This document shows positions 1-8,277 of a stretch of 55,842 bases of DNA, piece after piece (the stretch's first letter is position 1; each line of letters opens with the position of its first letter). The position numbers were made by a program, and so were the translations under genes. The stretch is from JBJXFK01 sp046155505 (GTDB taxonomy: Bacteria; Planctomycetota; Phycisphaerae; UBA1845; Fen-1342), in assembly GCA_046155505.1 (NCBI GenBank), contig JBJXFK010000129.1, forward strand, positions 1-55,842, in the 5' to 3' direction. The notes below the pieces were generated by a model. That model was not told the DNA's origin, searched no databases, and saw nothing but the letters and a program-made list of their open reading frames with translations.

Positions 1-17
1 GTGCGAGTCAAAACGAC

Positions 18-44
18 AAGGCCCGGCGCATCGCGCCGGGCCTT
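18..44. terminator. Bidirectional intrinsic terminator
   Basis: A perfect 12-bp stem (AAGGCCCGGCGC and its complement) closes a 3-nt loop. The plus side is followed by a T-rich stretch and the minus side by CTTGTCGTTTT. It lies just past the stop of the minus-strand lipoprotein gene, so it most likely ends that transcript. Confidence 0.8.
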
Positions 45-75
45 TGTGTTTTCGCATTATCGACTCGCGCCGCGT

Positions 76-588
76 CTACTTCGTCTTGAAGTACACGTTC
101 GCCGTCTCGCTCTTGTCCGCCACGACCGACACCGAAATCATGTACTCGACTCCGGGCTTCAACTCGATGCCAGGCACGTCCTTCTTGTTGACATCCATAA
201 TTCGGAGCCAATCCGGCGGGCTGCCAAGGTCGTACTCCGTGTCCGGCTTCATCTGTGCTTCGGAATTGTTCACATCCTTGCTGATGATCACATACTCAGC
301 GAGATGCGAGTAATCGGCTTCCACCTTCTGGTGAATCTGCGCCTGCACCATCGTGATCCGCCCGAAATGCTTCGGATCGCTGAACGTGAACTTCAGCTTC
401 GGCTTGCACTCGATCGGGTCGCTGATGGTCAGCAGCGCGGGCTTCTTCATGATCTTTTCCTGGACCATGTCGCGCGAGCCTTCCTTGCCGTCGAGCATGA
501 TCGTCAGCGGGGCCGACGAGCAGCCCGTGCTCAGCAGCGACAGCGCCGCCGCGACGATCGTGGTCAGAGCCAACATCCGTGTCCTCAT
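76..588 (-). CDS. Putative lipoprotein, function unknown
   Basis: The protein has 170 residues with a lysine/arginine-poor but typical signal peptide (MRTRMLALTT...) and a lipobox LSTGC, so it should be exported and lipidated at the cysteine. The start at 588 is chosen because AAGGAGAT sits directly upstream. An upstream in-frame methionine at 672 would add residues before the signal peptide and lacks this site. The mature part is hydrophilic with no motif I recognise; the region near residues 110-165 (LKPGVEYMISV) resembles a beta-sandwich strand. It is followed by a strong terminator and appears monocistronic. Confidence 0.8.
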   Translation of the reverse strand: MRTRMLALTTIVAAALSLLSTGCSSAPLTIMLDGKEGSRDMVQEKIMKKPALLTISDPIECKPKLKFTFSDPKHFGRITMVQAQIHQKVEADYSHLAEYVIISKDVNNSEAQMKPDTEYDLGSPPDWLRIMDVNKKDVPGIELKPGVEYMISVSVVADKSETANVYFKTK

Positions 589-820
589 GCAATCTCCTTT
601 TTGTTTCGGAACGGCGCGCCATGCAAATTTGATCGGTGCAATCGACTCACACTTGTCGGCGAAGCGCGCCATGACGCCGACTCGCGTAGCTTAGCAAACC
701 TCGCTTGCGACGGGTAGCGCCCGCCGGCAATCGACGATCCGCCACCCCGCTGCCCTATCGGCGACGATCGCTCACAAAACGCACGGTTTTCTGAAACCCA
801 GCGCGGCGATATCCTCTCTC

Positions 821-1708
821 ATGCAACGCGCGGTCGCAGCCGCCGACCTGCGGGGAGCCGTTACCGTGTCGCCCGACCCAGATCGCCACCCACCCCCGGC
901 CTCACCGCCGGGGCAGCGCAAACTGCGCCTATCGGCGGTGCTCTCGGCGTTGCAGCAGGAAGTCGCAGACGGGTCGCGGCATTGCGCCGAAGGCGAGTTT
1001 GTCCAAATCGGCGGCGAAACCCGCGTTTCCACCGCCGCTGAATCCGCCACGGCAATCGCGACTGCTACCGAGGTGGCTGCTTCCGCCGAAACCACCGTAA
1101 CAACGTCAACCGTCACAACCCTGCCGTACAAACGCCGCCGGGCTCCGTCTGACGTGACCGTCGGCGAAATCGTCGACCGCACGCGCGAGGCGGGCTTTGG
1201 CTTCTTGATCGCCTTTCTCGCCGTCTGCTCGTTTCCGCTGCCCGGCCTGTCCGTCCCGTTCGGCGTGGCCATCGTCTTCATCGCATTTCAGATCGTTTTC
1301 GGCCTGCACCGACCTTGGCTACCGGCGTCGCTGCGCGGGCATCGCGTTTCGCTCAAGACGCTCGACTGGATCGGCAACACGCTCGCCCGCTGGACCTCGT
1401 GGATGGAGTATCTGGTCAAGCCGCGATTCGCCTTCATGACCCGCGGCATGCTCTGGTCGCTCTGCGGGCTGGGCATTTTGATCCTTGGTCTCGGCCTGTC
1501 GCTGCCGCTGCCGATTCCGTTCTCGAATCTGTTCTTTGCCATCCCGATCGTGCTCTACGCGATCGCGATTCTCGAAGCCGACGGGCTGCTGATCATGCTC
1601 ACGCACACGCTCACCCTCTGGCAATGTGTGTTCATCTATCGCATCTGGAACCAAATCGTCAGCCTGCTTCATGACATCCTCGAATACTTGCAGAGTTTTC
1701 TCGCGTAA
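821..1708 (+). CDS. ExoD-family exopolysaccharide synthesis membrane protein
   Basis: The C-terminal 180 residues match the ExoD family: a conserved cytoplasmic stretch (TVGEIVDRTREAGFGFLI), a PLPG turn followed by hydrophobic segments, the FGLHRPWLP motif and a final pair of membrane helices. Family members are inner-membrane proteins linked to exopolysaccharide production in rhizobia; the biochemical role is not settled. The first 100 residues are low-complexity Ala/Thr/Ser-rich and poorly conserved in type, so the true start could lie downstream. ATG 821 has only a weak upstream CCTCTCTC region and no good Shine-Dalgarno site. Confidence 0.75.
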   Translation: MQRAVAAADLRGAVTVSPDPDRHPPPASPPGQRKLRLSAVLSALQQEVADGSRHCAEGEFVQIGGETRVSTAAESATAIATATEVAASAETTVTTSTVTTLPYKRRRAPSDVTVGEIVDRTREAGFGFLIAFLAVCSFPLPGLSVPFGVAIVFIAFQIVFGLHRPWLPASLRGHRVSLKTLDWIGNTLARWTSWMEYLVKPRFAFMTRGMLWSLCGLGILILGLGLSLPLPIPFSNLFFAIPIVLYAIAILEADGLLIMLTHTLTLWQCVFIYRIWNQIVSLLHDILEYLQSFLA

Positions 1709-1777
1709 CCGATCGAATCGCCGGGCGCTGACAAACGCCCATTCCCCGGCTATGATCCGCGGGTCTGAAAAATCAAT

Positions 1778-1852
1778 GGAGGGTGTAGCTCAGCTGGCCA
1801 GAGCACGAGGTTGTGATCCTCGGGGTCGCGGGTTCGAGCCCCGTCATCCTCC
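1778..1852 (+). tRNA. tRNA-His (anticodon GTG)
   Basis: A full cloverleaf can be drawn. The acceptor stem GAGGGTG pairs with CATCCTC, the anticodon stem CGAGG/CCTCG holds loop TTGTGAT with anticodon GTG at 1813-1815, and the T arm is GCGGG-TTCGAGC-CCCGT. An extra G at position -1 (1778) faces C73, the identity feature of tRNA-His. CCA is not encoded. A run of eight T at 1854-1861 follows and probably ends the transcript. Confidence 0.97.
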
Positions 1853-1919
1853 CTTTTTTTCTCCCGCCGTCTCACATTGCGCAGCCATCTTCACAGCCGC
1901 AGTTCCGCCCCGTTCCGAA

Positions 1920-2028
1920 ATTCCCTCGGTCCCTCTTCGTATGTCCGTTCCCTATTTGCCCCTTGATCCCTTGACCCCTTGATCCCTCGATCCCTCTTTC
2001 TGTTCCCTGTTCCCCGTTCCCTCTCCAC
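1920..2028. repeat. Degenerate 7/8-bp periodic repeat
   Basis: Pyrimidine-rich low-complexity DNA between tRNA-His and the Maf gene. One part repeats an 8-mer (CCTTGATC with variants) and the next a 7-mer (GTTCCCT, GTTCCCC, GTTCCCT). Nearly the same two blocks in the same order occur at 19722-19842 upstream of gltX. It ends about 15 bp before the Maf start codon. Confidence 0.75.
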
Positions 2029-2043
2029 CGCTACCATGCCCGC

Positions 2044-3963
2044 ATGGCCACGGAGGTCGCCGCAGTTTGCCCGCCGCAGTGGATTGAGCGCTACTGTCGT
2101 AACCTTGAATCGCTTTACTCGCGCGATACCCAACTCGCCGCCGTGATCGACGCGCTGCCGTTCGCCGCCCTGCCGCCGATCGAACTCGCCCGCGACGGCA
2201 GCCCGACGGCCCGCGCTACCGCCGACGACGGGCGCGAGGCATACCTGCACAGTCGTTACAACCCGCTCGAAGAAACCCGCAAGGCGATCGCCGCCCAGAA
2301 CAGCGGCGAGCATGTCACATTTTTCCTGCACGGCCTCGGCATCGGCTATCCGCTGCTCGCGCTCGAAGAGACCGGCGTGCAGCCCGTCATCTTCGTCCTC
2401 GAACCCGATCTGCGGCTGATCAAAGCCACGCTGCTCATTCATGATCTGGCCGAGATGATCGCCGACGGCCGCCTCGTGTTTTTCACCTCCGCCGACAAGT
2501 CGTTGCTCAGCGAACGGCTCAGCGCCTGCAACGCCGACCTGATGCTCGGTGTGCAGTCGATTTCGATGCCGATCGCGTCGCGCGTGAGCGGCGCGTTTCA
2601 CGAACAGGCGCGACGGGTGTTGCTCGACGTGCTGAGCGTCACCAAAACGCACATGATCACGCTGCTCAAAACCTCGCGCGTCACGTTCGAAAACGTGGCG
2701 ATGAATCTGCCGACATACCTGCGCGCGCCGGGCATCGAACCGTGGAAAGACCGCGCCGCGGGTTATCCGGCAATCATCGTCGCTGCGGGGCCGTCGCTGG
2801 CGCGAAATGTGACACAACTCGGCGAACTGCGCGACCGGGCGGTAATCATCAGCGTACAAACGATCTTCAAGCTGCTGCATTCGCTGCGCATCGCGCCGCA
2901 CTTTGTGACCAGCCTCGACTATCACGACGTCTCGACCGAATTTTTCCGCGGGCAAACTGACGTCGCGGGCGCGACGCTCATTGCCGAGCCGAAAGCCGCG
3001 TGGCGCGTGATCGATCTCTATCCCGGCGAGACGCAGCTCGTGCATCATCGCTACGCCGACTTGTTGCTGAAAGACGCCGCACCGCGCCGCGGCGAATTGC
3101 GACCGGGCAGCACCGTGGCCCAGCTCGCGCTCTATTTCGCCGACTATCTCGGCTGCGATCCCATCATCTTCGTCGGCCAGGATCTCGCCTTTAGCGACGG
3201 AATGTTCTACCTGCCCGGCAGTCCGGTCGAGCAAATCTGGCGGCCTGAGTTCAATCGCTTTCAGACGATCGAGATGAAGCAGTGGGAACGCATCGTGCGC
3301 AATCGCCCGATCCTGCGCAGCGTCAAAGACGTGCGCGGCGACGACGTCTACACCGACGACCTGCTCTTCACGTACCTCGAACAGTTTGAGCAGGACTTTG
3401 CCCGCTTGCCGCGACGCATCGTTCAGGCAAGCGAAGGCGGCGCGAATCTGCGCGGCTGCGAAATCATGCCGCTGCGCGAGGCGGCGTCGCGCTATTGCAC
3501 GCGCCGGCTGCCGAGTTCATGGATCGACATGACGACCAGCGCGACGACCGACATTTCGGCCGCAATTTCGCAACTCGAACGCCGCATCGCCGAAATCCGC
3601 GAAGCACGCGAGGTCTCCGCACAAACGCGCGAGATTTTGGAGAAGCTGACCACGCTCGTCGAATCGCCCAGTGACTTCAACCGCGTCGTCGGTCAGGTCG
3701 ACGCATTGCGTACACGCATGGCGCGGCTCAACGATGCGTACCAGCTCGTCTGCGAAGTGTCGGCCACGGCGCAGATTCGCCGCTATGGTGCCGATCGCCG
3801 CATCGGCAAGCAGTCGGAAGAAACGCCCGAGGTCGCGCGGCGTCGCATTCAGCGCGACGCCGAGTTTGTCGCATCCTTCATCGACGGCTGCGATTTCCTG
3901 CTGAAAGTTCTGCCGATCACGCTCGACCGCCTGCGCAGCGATCCGCGCGGGGGTGGGCGATGA
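2044..3963 (+). CDS. Maf/DUF115-family motility-associated glycosyltransferase-like protein
   Basis: The 639-residue protein matches the DUF115 (6-hydroxymethylpterin pyrophosphokinase MptE-like) family that includes Maf flagellin glycosyltransferases. Visible marks are an N-terminal Rossmann-like region with FFLHGLGIGYPL and VLEPD (residues 93-121), the central motif VAAGPSLARN (246-255), TSLDYHD (289-295) and FVGQDLAF (about 375). Maf proteins transfer nonulosonic acids to flagellin in several bacteria; the target here is unknown. Its last four bases overlap the start of the next gene (ATGA), implying translational coupling. ATG 2044 follows a low-complexity repeat and has no clear ribosome site. 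Confidence 0.85.
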   Translation: MATEVAAVCPPQWIERYCRNLESLYSRDTQLAAVIDALPFAALPPIELARDGSPTARATADDGREAYLHSRYNPLEETRKAIAAQNSGEHVTFFLHGLGIGYPLLALEETGVQPVIFVLEPDLRLIKATLLIHDLAEMIADGRLVFFTSADKSLLSERLSACNADLMLGVQSISMPIASRVSGAFHEQARRVLLDVLSVTKTHMITLLKTSRVTFENVAMNLPTYLRAPGIEPWKDRAAGYPAIIVAAGPSLARNVTQLGELRDRAVIISVQTIFKLLHSLRIAPHFVTSLDYHDVSTEFFRGQTDVAGATLIAEPKAAWRVIDLYPGETQLVHHRYADLLLKDAAPRRGELRPGSTVAQLALYFADYLGCDPIIFVGQDLAFSDGMFYLPGSPVEQIWRPEFNRFQTIEMKQWERIVRNRPILRSVKDVRGDDVYTDDLLFTYLEQFEQDFARLPRRIVQASEGGANLRGCEIMPLREAASRYCTRRLPSSWIDMTTSATTDISAAISQLERRIAEIREAREVSAQTREILEKLTTLVESPSDFNRVVGQVDALRTRMARLNDAYQLVCEVSATAQIRRYGADRRIGKQSEETPEVARRRIQRDAEFVASFIDGCDFLLKVLPITLDRLRSDPRGGGR

Positions 3964-5582
3964 AGATCGTCTCCGCCGTCTTCGCCGATTTTGCCGAGCC
4001 ATTCCTCGGCGGCGCGAGCGCGCTGGCGACGCCGATCGCCGGCGAATCGATCATCGTCCGCACGCTGCGACGACAAGCCGCGATCACGGAGTGCGACGAA
4101 CACTATCTCGTCGTGCGCCCGCGCGACGAAGCGCTCGCCCGCGCCGCGGTCGCCGCCGCATCGGTCGGCGACCGCATCACGGTCTTGCCGATCGACGACG
4201 GCAACCGCCCGCGCCGTGAATTGATCCGCGCCGCGCGCAAGTGGAGTCTTGATTCGTGGCGCGGCACACCGCTGGGCACGACGTGGTTCGACGAATACGT
4301 CGAGCCGCTGGCCGTCGCCCGCGTGCTCGACCATGCGCAGGCGTTCGCCGCTCTGTGTCTCGACGGCTGCATGCCGCTGCTCGATGTTGAAATCGCAAAC
4401 GGTATGGTCGCATACCAGCGCGAAAACGCCGACGAGGCCAAGTTTGTATTCACGCAGGCACCGCCGGGACTCGCGGGAATTGTCCTGCCGCGTGAGGTCA
4501 CGCGCGAATTGCTCGAAACGCAATCGATTCTTGGGCACCTGCTGACCTATCGCCCCGAAGCCCCGCGCATGGACCTGATCACCCGCGCCCCGTGCTTTCG
4601 CATCGCGGCCGAGCTTGCCCAAAACGTCGGTCGCGTCTGCGGCGACACGATCGCGTCGCGGCGATTTGTCGAAGCGGCTATCGCAGCGAATGTCGGCGAC
4701 GCAACACTCGCGTCGATCGCCGCACCGCGATCCAATGTCCCGGAGGAAGTCGAACTCGAATTGACGACGCGCGACCCGCTCGCAGACACAACGCTTCGCC
4801 CGCGCGGCGATCGCGTGCCGGGCCGCGAGTTGGTCGACATCGACGCCGTTGCGCGCATCGCCCGAGAGCTCGCCGCCGCGACTGACACGTCACGCCTCGT
4901 CCTCGCGGGCTGTGGCGATCCGCTGCTGCACCCGCAATTCGCCGAAACGCTTGCCGGCATTCGCGCGGCCGGCGTCTGCGCCGTATGCGTCACGACTCCG
5001 CTGGTCGAACTGACCGACCGCAATCTCGACGCCTTGCTTTCCGCTCGCGTCGATACCGTCGAAGTGTTGCTGGATGCCGACACGCCCGAAACCTACGCGG
5101 CGGTGCATCGCGCCGACCAGTTCGACCGCGTGCTCGCCAACATCGAGCGCATTCAGTCCGCCCGCCGCGAACTTCACTCGCCGTGGCCGATCGTCATCCC
5201 GTCGATCACCCGTTGCGCTGCGGCTTTTCGTGAGATTGAGCCGTTCTTTGACCGCTGGATCCGTGCGGTTGGTACCGCTGTCATTCGCGGCCACAGCCGA
5301 TATGGCGGAGCGATCGCTGCGGACGCACTGCCCGGCATGACGCCTCTGGTCCGCGGATCCTGCCGACGGCTCGATAATCGGCTAACGCTTTTAGCCGATG
5401 GTCGCGCGATCGCCTGCGATCAGGATGTCGCCGGCACGCTTTCGCTCGGCGATTGGCGGCGGCAATCGTTGTCCGAAATCTGGCACGCCACCGCCCGCAA
5501 GAATCTGTACCAAAGTCACAGACGTATGGACCTATCGGCGTATCCGGTCTGCGTTTCGTGTTCAGAATGGAACCGTGCCTAG
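3960..5582 (+). CDS. SPASM-domain protein with a degenerate radical SAM core
   Basis: This is a 540-residue fusion. Residues 1-90 look like a nucleotidyltransferase-type Rossmann fold. Residues 263-410 align in order with a radical SAM barrel: a strand VELELTT, the position of the CxxxCxxC loop, then LAGCGDPLLHP in place of the usual GGGEPL motif. The three cluster cysteines are replaced (D272, D276, L279). The C-terminal SPASM region keeps its cysteines (C468, C486, C531, C534) and the usual SLSEIWHA segment. It should therefore lack radical SAM chemistry but may bind an auxiliary cluster. Coupling to the Maf gene suggests a role in the same glycosylation pathway, which is inference. Confidence 0.75.
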   Translation: MKIVSAVFADFAEPFLGGASALATPIAGESIIVRTLRRQAAITECDEHYLVVRPRDEALARAAVAAASVGDRITVLPIDDGNRPRRELIRAARKWSLDSWRGTPLGTTWFDEYVEPLAVARVLDHAQAFAALCLDGCMPLLDVEIANGMVAYQRENADEAKFVFTQAPPGLAGIVLPREVTRELLETQSILGHLLTYRPEAPRMDLITRAPCFRIAAELAQNVGRVCGDTIASRRFVEAAIAANVGDATLASIAAPRSNVPEEVELELTTRDPLADTTLRPRGDRVPGRELVDIDAVARIARELAAATDTSRLVLAGCGDPLLHPQFAETLAGIRAAGVCAVCVTTPLVELTDRNLDALLSARVDTVEVLLDADTPETYAAVHRADQFDRVLANIERIQSARRELHSPWPIVIPSITRCAAAFREIEPFFDRWIRAVGTAVIRGHSRYGGAIAADALPGMTPLVRGSCRRLDNRLTLLADGRAIACDQDVAGTLSLGDWRRQSLSEIWHATARKNLYQSHRRMDLSAYPVCVSCSEWNRA

Positions 5583-6069
5583 CCGATGCTCCCAGTGTAG
5601 CGATCGGGCCTCCGTGCCCGACGCCCGGCTCGCGCAGCGCGCCCGAACGCGACGCGGAAGCGAGTGCCCCGAGCGCCAGCGAGTCCGAACGCGACTTCTG
5701 AGCCAAAGAAAGCAGCCGAGGGCGGCAGCTCCACAACGTCGCAAGTAAAGCAGTCGGGAACGGCAGCTCTCCGTTTGGTGGGTTCCCGGACGGTGCGACG
5801 GTGAGAATGTGAAGAACGTTCGCACAGAAAACACATTGCAATTGAATTTCACCTGTTCGCGTGTTACGCTCTTAGTGGCTTGGGTTGACAAGGCTGAGCG
5901 CTGGCCCAAGCCGAGAACCGTGACGACCGGCCTCATCCCGTTCATAATTTGGTCATTCGACGTATTGCTCAGCCGAGCGAGGTTTCACGACGTTTTCGGT
6001 GAGTGCGCACTCACGCGCTCGCCAGCTCGGGGTCTTGCGTACCGGTGGTGCGTGTGAACGAGGTGGGTT
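5583..6069. other. Intergenic region with dispersed repeat
   Basis: No convincing gene. Positions 5709-5736 hold a 28-nt segment identical to 55475-55502 (core AGCAGCCGAGGGCGGCAGCT), followed at about 5747 by a diverged second copy. Flanking sequence carries CCCCGAGCG and GCGAG motifs also seen in the P4 palindromes. The last 200 bp are less GC-rich and include TTGACA at 5885, but no well-spaced -10 element was found. Confidence 0.5.
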
Positions 6070-6375
6070 GTGGCAGACTTTGTGAAGTGCTCCTGTCCAG
6101 CGTGCGGCGTCAACTACAAGTTGCCGGTCGAGTTCCAGGGTCGTACGGCTCGCTGCAAGAAGTGCGGCGTGAAGTTCGAAGTGCCCAAGGATCGATCGGT
6201 CGAAGACAGCGTGCTCGACTGGCTCAGCGACGGCACGGACGAAGAGGCCGACACCGTCAGCCAGCCGAAAGTCGTCACCATGCCCAAGGAAAACTCCGAC
6301 CCGAACGCGCCAAAGAGCCGCACCGGCGGCGTGATCCGCTTCAAAGACGGACAAAACCCGCAGGCCGGGCACTAA
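6070..6375 (+). CDS. Small MJ0042-type zinc-ribbon protein
   Basis: 101 residues. The N-terminus has two CxxC pairs (CPAC at 9-12, CKKC at 30-33) separated by NYKLPVEFQGRTAR, the usual pattern of MJ0042-type zinc fingers found at the start of many planctomycete proteins. The rest is a charged linker with no transmembrane segment, so this is a free-standing small protein. The start is GTG at 6070, preceded by GAGGTG. Confidence 0.8.
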   Translation: MADFVKCSCPACGVNYKLPVEFQGRTARCKKCGVKFEVPKDRSVEDSVLDWLSDGTDEEADTVSQPKVVTMPKENSDPNAPKSRTGGVIRFKDGQNPQAGH

Positions 6376-6385
6376 CGGTTCGTGT

Positions 6386-6531
6386 CACGGGTTTCCAAAC
6401 CTGTGTCTACTCTGTGGGACGGGTTTCGATTTGTGGGACGGGTTTTCCAACCCGTCTTCCGTCGTTCGGGTTTCCCGCTGTGGGACGGGTTTCCCAACCC
6501 GTCTGCTGTAGTGCGGGTTTCCCAACCCGCA
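6386..6531. repeat. Cluster of short palindromes (GACGGGTTT-CCC-AACCCGTC)
   Basis: Four palindromic copies of about 20 bp lie at 6386-6405, 6437-6456, 6484-6503 and 6512-6531, with a partial copy near 6417. Arms read GACGGGTT/AACCCGTC with compensating changes (CACGGGTTT/AAACCTGTG, TGCGGGTT/AACCCGCA), so pairing is kept while sequence drifts. Spacing is irregular. The cluster separates the zinc-ribbon gene from DUF423 and could form several hairpins. Confidence 0.85.
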
Positions 6532-6607
6532 CCCACTCCTCACCTTCCAATAGAATCTCCCGCGGGCTCCGCCGCACTGCGACGTTTTGAAGCCCGAGGA
6601 GATTTCA

Positions 6608-6997
6608 ATGTGGCTCGCCCTCGGCGCGCTGAGTGGTTTTCTCGCCGTCGCGCTCGGCGCATTCGGCGCTCACGCGCTGAAAGACCGCCTCACGCCGGAC
6701 CTGCTCACCATCTACCAAACTGGCGCGCACTACCACCTCGCCCACGCCCTCGCGCTCTCCCTCGTCGGCATCGCCAGGCGAACGAAACCCGCGACCGCAC
6801 TCAGCGTCGCCGGCTGGGCATTCCTCATCGGCACCGTCATCTTCGCCGGCAGCCTCTACGCACTCGCCATCACCGGCATTCGCCAATTCGGCGCGATCAC
6901 CCCCATCGGCGGCGTCGCGTTCATGATTGGCTGGATCGCGCTCGCGATTGACGGCTTCTCGCGCCGATCGACCCAACCGGAGCAGCCGCATGCCTGA
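6608..6997 (+). CDS. DUF423 family membrane protein
   Basis: 129 residues with about four hydrophobic helices. The N-terminus (ALGALSGFLAVALGAFGAHALK) and the YQTGAHYHLAHALAL segment are typical of the DUF423/YgdD family, small inner-membrane proteins of unknown role. The start at 6608 is set by GAGGAG eight bases upstream. Its stop overlaps the start of the next gene by eight bases (ATG at 6990, TGA at 6995), so both are probably co-translated. Confidence 0.88.
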   Translation: MWLALGALSGFLAVALGAFGAHALKDRLTPDLLTIYQTGAHYHLAHALALSLVGIARRTKPATALSVAGWAFLIGTVIFAGSLYALAITGIRQFGAITPIGGVAFMIGWIALAIDGFSRRSTQPEQPHA

Positions 6998-8150
6998 TCC
7001 GTCCGCGCTGCAGGTGATCCACGTCGTCGCCCGCGACTCGCCGCGTGCACGGCTCGAACTTGCCCGCGACTTGCGCTCGCGCACGGACATCGCCCCGCAT
7101 CAATCCGTTTTGCATGTCGGCCTGGGAAAGACCGCCATCGACATGCGACCCAGCGTGCACGTCGGCGGCTTGCTCAAACTTGGTCGCTCTAGCACTGAAT
7201 CGCTCGATGCCGCACTCAAGCGCCACAGCCCAACCGTGCTTCACGTCTGGTCCGAATTGGCGCTCGCATGGGTCGTGCCCGTGGTTGCGGCGATGAGTGG
7301 CTATCCGGATCTGTCACGCGAACAACTCCCCAGCGTCGTGCTGGACTGCGACAGTATCCGCTCGGGCAAACGCATCGCGTGGGTGCGCGAGGAACTCGAC
7401 GAAAGTGCGTCGTTCGTGTGCAACTCGCAACGATTCTGGCAACACACCCGCGCCGCCGGCGCGCCGGAAGAATCGGTAGCGGTGATTCGCGACGGCGTCG
7501 ATTTCGCTGCGATCAACGAGGCCCGCGCCCGCGTCAATCGCGGCGCGCTCGACATTCCGAAATCTGCGCGCGTGATCGCGATCCTGCCGCCGATCGAGCG
7601 CGCCGCCGGCTCGTTTCTCGCCGGCTGGGCTGCGCTGCTGGTCGATCGGATGCGCAGCGACCTGGTCGTGCTCGTGCCCGGCAGCGGTCGCGAAATGGAA
7701 CGTGTGCGTCGCATCTTCGCGGCGTCTCATCGAAGCGCGATGCTATTTTTGCCCGGCGACCAGATGTCGCTCGCCGAAGTGCTCGCAATCGCCGACCTCG
7801 CACTTTTCCTGCCACCGCGCGATGAAAGCACGACTTCGCTCGCATCGGCGATGGCCAGCGGCGTGCCAATCGTCGCGACCGCGACGCCCGCGGTGACCGA
7901 GTTGCTGTCGCACTGCGCGAACGCGTTTCTGGCCCAGCCCGATAGCCCGAAAGACGCCGCCCGTCGCATCATGGAAGCGCTCGACAACGGCGAGCAATGC
8001 CGCACGCATGTCGAGCTTGCTCGCACGCAAGCATTCGCCGCGTTTAGCCGCCAAAGGATGTTCGAGCAGTACGCGCGGCTCTACAAGAATCTCGCGACGG
8101 ACGAGCCGGCAATTGCGGGAATTGACGATCCGGTTTTTGCGGGAGTGTGA
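6990..8150 (+). CDS. Glycosyltransferase, GT4-like
   Basis: 386 residues. The C-terminal half has the GT-B group-1 layout: a strand/loop ILPPIERAAGSF, LVVLVPGSGREMERV, LPGDQMSLAEVLAIADL and then DESTTSLASAMASGVPIVAT, where the ExxxSLxxAMA pattern corresponds to the donor-binding ExxxxxxxE-type region of GT4 enzymes. The N-terminal half (HVVARDSPRARLELARDL, PTVLHVWSELA) looks like the acceptor domain. The substrate cannot be told. It overlaps the DUF423 gene and faces kdsA. Confidence 0.78.
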   Translation: MPDPSALQVIHVVARDSPRARLELARDLRSRTDIAPHQSVLHVGLGKTAIDMRPSVHVGGLLKLGRSSTESLDAALKRHSPTVLHVWSELALAWVVPVVAAMSGYPDLSREQLPSVVLDCDSIRSGKRIAWVREELDESASFVCNSQRFWQHTRAAGAPEESVAVIRDGVDFAAINEARARVNRGALDIPKSARVIAILPPIERAAGSFLAGWAALLVDRMRSDLVVLVPGSGREMERVRRIFAASHRSAMLFLPGDQMSLAEVLAIADLALFLPPRDESTTSLASAMASGVPIVATATPAVTELLSHCANAFLAQPDSPKDAARRIMEALDNGEQCRTHVELARTQAFAAFSRQRMFEQYARLYKNLATDEPAIAGIDDPVFAGV

Positions 8151-8176
8151 GCACTGGAGTCTTTGCGCTGGGGGTG

Positions 8177-8268
8177 TGAGCGCTGGGGGGCCGGTCTCCG
8201 ACCGATCTTTCTTCAATTCGGATGCTGGAGAAAAAGAAAGACCGGTCAGAGACCGGTCCCCCAGCGCA
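8177..8268. repeat. P1-family long palindrome
   Basis: An imperfect inverted repeat: GCGCTGGGGGGCCGGTCTCC ... GACCGATCTTTCTTC on the left and AAGAAAGACCGGTC ... GACCGGTCCCCCAGCGC on the right. A related element lies at 39651-39743. Here it sits between convergent genes and could act as a transcription terminator for both. Confidence 0.88.
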
Positions 8269-8277
8269 CGACTTCCG

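Noticed and set aside
1891..3234. Long open frame of 447 codons antisense to the Maf gene
   Set aside because: Rich in R, H, D, E and Q in the pattern typical of the complement of GC-rich genes, with no recognisable domain; the plus-strand gene has clear family motifs.
6386..6531. Possible CRISPR array
   Set aside because: Repeats are 20-bp palindromes with irregular, very short spacing and varied sequence, and there are no cas genes.
8151..8277. P1 palindrome as an insertion sequence remnant
   Set aside because: No transposase remnant or target-site duplication is visible; a dispersed palindrome is the simpler reading.
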